A stretch of DNA of 64,000 nucleotides. Origin: Pseudoalteromonas rubra (lineage in GTDB: Bacteria; Pseudomonadota; Gammaproteobacteria; Enterobacterales; Alteromonadaceae). The first letter of the stretch is position 1; every line of letters starts with the position of its first letter. Location of the stretch: the NCBI RefSeq assembly GCF_005887095.1, contig NZ_PNCI01000027.1:110745-174744 (forward strand), in the 5' to 3' direction. The notes beneath the pieces were generated by a model that was given only the letters and a program-made list of their open reading frames with translations, was not told the origin of the DNA and searched no databases. The position numbers were made by a program, and so were the translations under genes. Below, one piece after another: positions 59,488 to 64,000 of this stretch.

Positions 59488-62246
59488 ATTGATTCACTCA
59501 CTCTGTTGGTATTTGAATCTGAGGTTGGCTGTGGTTCTTTGTTGCGACTGCGCAGGTGCTTTTCAGCTCCAACAATCAGGGAGATCAACCAACCACAGGC
59601 GATAACTCGTAACCAGGCCTCAAGTGAGATAGGCGCACTCTGGAACCAGTCGTTCATCAAGGGCAGGTAAGTAAACAGCAACTGTAATGCCATCATCAGT
59701 GCGATGCCTATCCAGATCCAGCGGTTTGAAAACAAGCCAACCGAAAATACCGACCGATCCAACGAGCGACAGTTGAACAGGTAGAATGCTTCACCGACCA
59801 CGAACATAGCGACTGCGACGGTTCTGGCTTGCGCTTCAGTCGCGCCCCACATTAATTCAAGCTCGTATAAACCGAAGGCCGTGATACATAATAAAGAGGA
59901 CACCAACAAAATTCGCCACATTAAGATCCTGTCAATGATAGGTGCATCTGGGTCGTAGGGTGGACGGTCCATAATGCCCTTTTCTCTGGGCTCAAACGCC
60001 AGCATCAAACCGAGTAAAATGGCAGTGGTCATGTTGACCCATAGAATATGTACCGGCAATAGAGGCAATGACACGCCAAGTAACACCGCAAGCAAAATCA
60101 CCAGGCCTTCACCACCGTTGGTTGGCAAGGTCCAGACAATAAACTTCTTCAGATTGTCAAAGACACCCCGACCTTCCTCAACAGCAGCCCGCACAGTGGC
60201 AAAGTTATCATCGGTCAGCATCATATCCGACGCATCTCTTGCCACTTCAGTGCCATTGAGTGCCATGGCAACACCAATGTCGGCCCGTCTGAGCGCGGGA
60301 GCATCATTAACACCATCCCCTGTCATGGCCACAACATGGCCTTCAGCCTGTAACGATTTCACCAGTTGAAGTTTATTTTCAGGACTGACCCGTGCAAACA
60401 CATCATTATTACTGGCAATATCACTGAACTCATGCTCCGATAGGTCGCCGAGCTGATAGCCCGTAACGGTTTTTCCTGCGCTTTGCGGTTGAATAATTCC
60501 GAGCTGCTTGGCAATACTGGTGGCAGTCAACGCATGATCTCCGGTGATCATCTTGACCCGGATCCCGGCTCTGTGACAGGCAGCAACAGCTTCAATGGCC
60601 TCAGGACGAGGCGGATCTATCATTGCTTGTAGCCCCAGGAACACCAGCTCCTGAGCAACATCGTCATGGCTCAGGCTCGTTTGCTCCCGACTTGTCGCTT
60701 TGCTGGCAAAAGCCAGTACGCGCAAGCCTTTAGCAGCCAAGCGTTCGGCTTGCTGCTCTACCGCCCCCTGATCAAGAGGAATTGAGGCGCCCTGCTCATT
60801 AAGCATAAACCGACATTTAGGCAGAATACTCTCGATGGACCCCTTCATATGGATTATGCGCGTGTCGTCGACGTCATCCAGGGTGGCCATGTACTGGTAT
60901 TCTGATTGAAACGGTATGCAATCAACTCGTTTGGCATTCAGGCTTTCTGAGGCCATGTTGGCTTTTCGTGCAGACACCAGCAATGCTGCCTCGGTCGGGT
61001 CACCACTGATACGCCACTGTGCATTTTCTGTATCCGGTGCCAAGAGTTGAGCATCGTTGCACAGCGCACCAGCTCTGAGTGTTGCATAAAGACCAGGCTG
61101 GGTGTTGGCCTCAACTGTGGCTGACTGTAACTCAGACTGCGGCATGTGAGTTTGGATCTCACCGGCAGGATCATAACCATTGCCAGATACCGCATAGAGC
61201 TGCCCGCCGCTGTAGATCTGCTCTACGGTCATCTCATTTTTGGTCAAAGTACCTGTCTTGTCGGAGCAGATAATGGTGGTACTTCCCAGCGTTTCAACCG
61301 CGGGGAGATTACGAATAACGGCTTTACGTTTAGCCATGCGGGAAACGCCAATGGCCAACATAATCGTGACTGCTGCAGGCAAACCTTCCGGAATAGCCCC
61401 CACAGCCAAAGCTACCGCCGCCATAAAGGAATCAAGTAGTGGTTGTCCGTGCAAATACCCTATCAGCAAAGTGATCGCAGCCAGACCGACAATCGCATAT
61501 AACAAAACATGACTAAATTGCTTGATGCGTTTGGTCAACGGTGTATCCAGCGTTGGCGTCGTAGCGATCAGTTCAGAAATTTTACCTATCTCAGTGTTAT
61601 CGCCTGTTTCAGTGACCACCCCAACGCCGGTGCCGTAAACCACCAGCGTCGACGAAAACGCCATATTCTGGCGGTCTCCCAGCAGCGCTTCTTTCGCCAG
61701 CACCTCCAGATTTTTCTCCACAGGTACGGATTCACCGGTCAGTGCCGACTCATCAACCTGTAAATCTCTGACCTTCACCAGGCGCATATCCGCGGTCACT
61801 TTATCACCGGCCTGCAGCAATACAATGTCGCCAGGCACCAGCTGTTGTGCAGCAATGGTCGTTTTTACCCCGTCACGGATCACGGTTGCGGTTGATTTGA
61901 TACTGCCAGACAAGGCATTGATGGCATTGATCGCTTTGGATTCTTGTACAAAGCCAATGATGGCGTTGAGTAGCACCACAGCAAAAATGACGATGGCGTC
62001 GACCCATTCCTGGAGTGCCAGCGTCACCACCACTGCCGAGAGCAAGATGTAAACCAAAGGCTGATGGAACTGCAGGGCAAACCGTTTTATCGGCCCGTCT
62101 CCATCGTGTTTAGTGATGGCATTTGGTCCAAATTCTGCCTGTTGCCTGTCGACCTGTTGCGAAGATAAACCTCGCTCCGGGTCGGCCTCGAACTGCTTGA
62201 GTACTTCTTCTGAGTGTTGACTGTGCCAGTCTTTCAGATCTTGCAT
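59484..62246 (-). CDS. P-type cation-transporting ATPase (type II)
   Basis: 920 residues, ten membrane helices in P2-type layout. Actuator loop TGES at 170-173, M4 AVGAIPEGLP at about 281-290, phosphorylation motif DKTGTLT at 329-335 (D329), nucleotide domain, hinge MTGDGVNDAPALRRADIG, M6 LWVNMTTAILLGLMLAFEP. M6 lacks the Asp that binds Ca2+ in SERCA-type pumps (TTA where SERCA has TDG), so the ion is uncertain. The operon suggests Na+ or another monovalent ion, by inference. First gene of the Mrp operon, with its own promoter 33-60 bases upstream and an ATGA overlap with mnhE. Confidence 0.9.
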   Translation of the reverse strand: MQDLKDWHSQHSEEVLKQFEADPERGLSSQQVDRQQAEFGPNAITKHDGDGPIKRFALQFHQPLVYILLSAVVVTLALQEWVDAIVIFAVVLLNAIIGFVQESKAINAINALSGSIKSTATVIRDGVKTTIAAQQLVPGDIVLLQAGDKVTADMRLVKVRDLQVDESALTGESVPVEKNLEVLAKEALLGDRQNMAFSSTLVVYGTGVGVVTETGDNTEIGKISELIATTPTLDTPLTKRIKQFSHVLLYAIVGLAAITLLIGYLHGQPLLDSFMAAVALAVGAIPEGLPAAVTIMLAIGVSRMAKRKAVIRNLPAVETLGSTTIICSDKTGTLTKNEMTVEQIYSGGQLYAVSGNGYDPAGEIQTHMPQSELQSATVEANTQPGLYATLRAGALCNDAQLLAPDTENAQWRISGDPTEAALLVSARKANMASESLNAKRVDCIPFQSEYQYMATLDDVDDTRIIHMKGSIESILPKCRFMLNEQGASIPLDQGAVEQQAERLAAKGLRVLAFASKATSREQTSLSHDDVAQELVFLGLQAMIDPPRPEAIEAVAACHRAGIRVKMITGDHALTATSIAKQLGIIQPQSAGKTVTGYQLGDLSEHEFSDIASNNDVFARVSPENKLQLVKSLQAEGHVVAMTGDGVNDAPALRRADIGVAMALNGTEVARDASDMMLTDDNFATVRAAVEEGRGVFDNLKKFIVWTLPTNGGEGLVILLAVLLGVSLPLLPVHILWVNMTTAILLGLMLAFEPREKGIMDRPPYDPDAPIIDRILMWRILLVSSLLCITAFGLYELELMWGATEAQARTVAVAMFVVGEAFYLFNCRSLDRSVFSVGLFSNRWIWIGIALMMALQLLFTYLPLMNDWFQSAPISLEAWLRVIACGWLISLIVGAEKHLRSRNKEPQPTSDSNTNRVSESI

Positions 62247-62278
62247 AAAACACCTCGGGAGCTAGTTGTATTAACCTC

Positions 62279-62306
62279 ATATTAGGGTGCGGCAACAATA
62301 TGTAAA
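62279..62306 (-). promoter_or_regulatory. Promoter of the ATPase-Mrp operon
   Basis: On the minus strand TTTACA (62301-62306) and TAATAT (62279-62284) have a 16-base spacer, 33 bases before the ATPase ATG. Directly upstream (62309-62335) are TTCGA-type half sites that may bind NhaR. Confidence 0.65.
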
Positions 62307-62392
62307 ACTCGAATTATTAAATTTAAAGCGTCGAAAAATACGAAGTTTAATTCTGGCACAAGGTTGATCTTTTGCCACTTTAATAACGTAGT

Positions 62393-63295
62393 TCATTTAA
62401 ATAACGACGCTTTGGCTTCGTTGAATATGGCAACAATAGCCGGGTGGCGGATTTTTCGCTCTGCTGAAATCGCATAAAACTTTTGTTTTATGTTTGGCAA
62501 CTCACCCACCGGGCGTACATGGAACGCGTCACACACATCTTGAGCAATGGTACTGGGCATAAAAAACAGCCCCAAACCAGACTGACCAAACGATTTCATT
62601 AACGCACTGTCGTCAAACTGCGCCACGATATTAGGGTGAATATTCTGATCGCTTAGCCAAAAATCAAACTCTTTGCGGATCTCATGTTGCTGTGTCGGCA
62701 GTAATAAAGGTGCATTATTAAGCGACATAGGGAAATTCTTGGCGTATTGTCTGGCAAGTGCAGGGGCCGCCAAAAAGGTAATACTACTTTCTCCCAGCAA
62801 ATGGTTATACGCCTTAACGCTGAACGCCCCTGTAACAGGCACATCACTCAACACTAGGTCAACTTTATGAACCGCCAAATCTGCAAGCATACTGTCTACT
62901 GGCCCTTCCAGGCTGGTCAGGCGAATGTCCTGCTCAATATGCATGGCAGGCTCAATAATCTTATGGACTATGGTTTTGGGCAATACACTGGAGGCGCCGA
63001 CAATAAACTCTGCCGGGCCCACAGCACTGTTGCCTTTTAAAACATCACTCAGCTCATTACCCAACTCAAAGATCTCATCAGCGTAACGCAATACGACTCT
63101 GCCGGTGTCGGTTAGTCGCAGTCCCCGCCCCTCTTTTTGCAAAAGCTCGTTCCCAACTCGTTCTTCGAGCAACGACAGCTGACCGCTGATGGTTTGCGGG
63201 GTAATGTTTAGTTTAGCACTGGCCTTGGCAATACTGCCCTCATGCGCAACAGCCCAGAAGTACTTTAAGTGTTTGTAGTTAATAACATCCTGCAT
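62393..63295 (-). CDS. nhaR: LysR family regulator NhaR
   Basis: 300 residues. The N-terminal winged helix (about 1-65: INYKHLKYFWAVAHEGSIAKASAKLNITPQTISGQLSLLEE) is almost the NhaR signature, with TPQTISGQ in place of the commoner LysR sequence. The LysR effector domain follows. NhaR activates sodium/proton antiporter genes in response to Na+ in E. coli. Here it precedes the ATPase-Mrp operon on the same strand, 146 bases apart, and probably activates it. Confidence 0.9.
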   Translation of the reverse strand: MQDVINYKHLKYFWAVAHEGSIAKASAKLNITPQTISGQLSLLEERVGNELLQKEGRGLRLTDTGRVVLRYADEIFELGNELSDVLKGNSAVGPAEFIVGASSVLPKTIVHKIIEPAMHIEQDIRLTSLEGPVDSMLADLAVHKVDLVLSDVPVTGAFSVKAYNHLLGESSITFLAAPALARQYAKNFPMSLNNAPLLLPTQQHEIRKEFDFWLSDQNIHPNIVAQFDDSALMKSFGQSGLGLFFMPSTIAQDVCDAFHVRPVGELPNIKQKFYAISAERKIRHPAIVAIFNEAKASLFK

Positions 63296-63320
63296 AGTGC
63301 TTCCTCACAATAAACAACAC

Positions 63321-63367
63321 TTCGAATAATCCGAACTGTAGTATATAGAACAAACGATTTCACTTAA
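63321..63367 (-). promoter_or_regulatory. Promoter and possible autoregulatory site of nhaR
   Basis: On the minus strand TTAAGT (63362-63367) and TATACT (63340-63345) with a 16-base spacer form a plausible promoter. The dyad TTCGAATAATCCGAA (63321-63335), with arms TTCG/CGAA and a T-N11-A layout, covers the expected transcription start. It resembles the half sites upstream of the ATPase gene. Confidence 0.5.
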
Positions 63368-63465
63368 TTCTTTTCGATTGATACGCTTGATGAGGTAGCA
63401 CGATCACATTACAGGCGACGTTTAAGCAGATAAACGAACTTTAAATCAATTAATGAGAGTAAATT

Positions 63466-63771
63466 ATGTGGGTAGATGTGTTTTCATCCCATAGTGACGC
63501 GACAGAAGCCGAAAACAATCATGTAGATGCACAAATCAGGCTAATGCTTGGCCGCTATGCAGGGCAAATTGACAAAGTCGAAGTTTATCTTTTGATGGAT
63601 GAAAACCAGTTAGACGACATTCAACAAGTTCATTGTACGATCCGAGTAGGGCTGAGAGGCTATCAGCAGGTTGAAGTGAATGAGGTGGCAGATAAGGCGT
63701 CTGATGCGATTAACGCCTGCGCTCACCGGGCTAAACGTTACGTAAAACGCGCACTGAGGCTATCAGGTTAG
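63466..63771 (+). CDS. HPF/RaiA-like ribosome-associated protein
   Basis: 101 residues with a beta-alpha-beta-beta-beta-alpha pattern like the HPF/RaiA family: MWVDVFSSHSDATEAENNHVDAQIRLMLGRYAGQIDKVEVYLLMDEN, then CTIRVGLRGYQQVEVNEVADKASDAINACAHRAKRYVKRAL. Such proteins bind the 30S subunit and block or stabilise idle ribosomes. It lacks the long C-terminal dimerisation domain of long HPF. Divergent from nhaR, single gene. The assignment rests on pattern only. Confidence 0.7.
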   Translation: MWVDVFSSHSDATEAENNHVDAQIRLMLGRYAGQIDKVEVYLLMDENQLDDIQQVHCTIRVGLRGYQQVEVNEVADKASDAINACAHRAKRYVKRALRLSG

Positions 63772-63798
63772 CAACCAGTGCAAGATGAAGTAAGTAAA

Positions 63799-63827
63799 AA
63801 GGCCGCGAGACTGAGACTTGCGGCCTT
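63799..63827 (-). terminator. Terminator of the tRNA-Ser transcript
   Basis: Perfect 8-bp stem AAGGCCGC/GCGGCCTT with a 13-base loop, four bases past the tRNA CCA end and followed by TTTTTA on the minus strand. It also lies behind the rightward HPF-like gene. Confidence 0.8.
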
Positions 63828-63831
63828 AATA

Positions 63832-63922
63832 TGGCGGAGAGATAGGGATTTGAACCCTAGATACGCTATTAACGTATGCCGGTTTTCAAGACCGGTGCTT
63901 TCAACCACTCAGCCATCTCTCC
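63832..63922 (-). tRNA. tRNA-Ser (anticodon UGA)
   Basis: The minus strand from 63922 reads GGAGAGATGGCTGAGTGG, followed by the anticodon arm CCGGT-CTTGAAA-ACCGG (anticodon TGA), a long class II variable arm, the T-loop GGTTCAAATCC and the acceptor strand ATCTCTCC-G. CCA is encoded at 63834-63832. Length 91 bases. A second, cut copy lies upstream. Confidence 0.95.
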
Positions 63923-63980
63923 AAATCAGATTGTATAAACTCGCCGGTGAACTTCACTTGGCAAATTATCGTAAAATTAG

Positions 63981-64000
63981 TGGCGGAGAGATAGGGATTT
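63981..64000 (-). tRNA. tRNA-Ser, 3' end only (cut by window edge)
   Basis: The last 20 bases of the window (CCA plus acceptor strand and T-arm, read on the minus strand) are identical to the 3' end of the complete tRNA-Ser. So a second copy lies directly upstream in tandem. Confidence 0.8.

Overview
The window looks like a chromosomal segment of a marine gammaproteobacterium, most probably Pseudoalteromonas or a close relative in the Alteromonadales. The reasons are the secreted chitin-degradation cluster, the DUF3466, DUF2835 and ZapC homologues in enterobacteria-like order (pyrD, zapC, rlmKL, uup), the msrC-proQ-prc block, the large NAD-dependent glutamate dehydrogenase, and the many sodium transporters. 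This is inference from gene content; no 16S rRNA gene is present. Nearly all genes between 5.1 and 63.3 kb lie on the minus strand. I see no phage, transposase, CRISPR array or integron.

Layout. 0-5.1 kb: the N-terminal part of dapB (minus, cut by the window edge), an NhaC-type antiporter, a Tsx/OmpK-like outer membrane protein, and a DUF2867-TetR operon with a clear promoter/operator. 5.1-11.1 kb: a MAPEG protein, a broken TPR-PAS-histidine kinase gene with three frame breaks, a chemotaxis receptor, and a divergent porin plus small PstS-like protein. 11.1-22.4 kb: a lipoprotein, then a cluster encoding two GH18 chitinases, an AA10 lytic polysaccharide monooxygenase and an M4 metalloprotease. 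All four of these secreted enzymes carry two CBM5/12-type chitin-binding modules. 23.1-31 kb: housekeeping genes (DUF3466 protein, uup, a glutaredoxin-like protein, rlmKL, zapC, pyrD). 31.2-36.1 kb: the 1612-residue NAD-glutamate dehydrogenase. 36.3-43.2 kb: a four-gene envelope operon (DUF1302 barrel, DUF1329, YCF48-like, RND/MMPL) that looks like a trans-envelope transport system for a hydrophobic substrate. 43.4-52.2 kb: DUF2835, pepN, a second nhaC, prc, proQ, a small unknown gene, msrC and a small membrane protein.

52.3-63.3 kb: a sodium-homeostasis locus. A LysR regulator of the NhaR type precedes a tightly overlapped operon: P-type ATPase, mnhE, F, G, an MbhD-like DUF4040 protein, an MbhE/MnhB fusion, mnhC, mnhD, and a 1076-residue protein in which two proton-translocating antiporter modules are fused in tandem. 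The gene order matches the archaeal Mbh antiporter module rather than the classical mrpABCDEFG order. The C-terminal module of the giant subunit lacks the conserved TM5 glutamate. I regard this operon and the DUF1302/DUF1329/RND operon as the two most interesting systems here. The window ends with an HPF/RaiA-like gene and tandem identical-looking tRNA-Ser(UGA) genes, the second cut by the edge.
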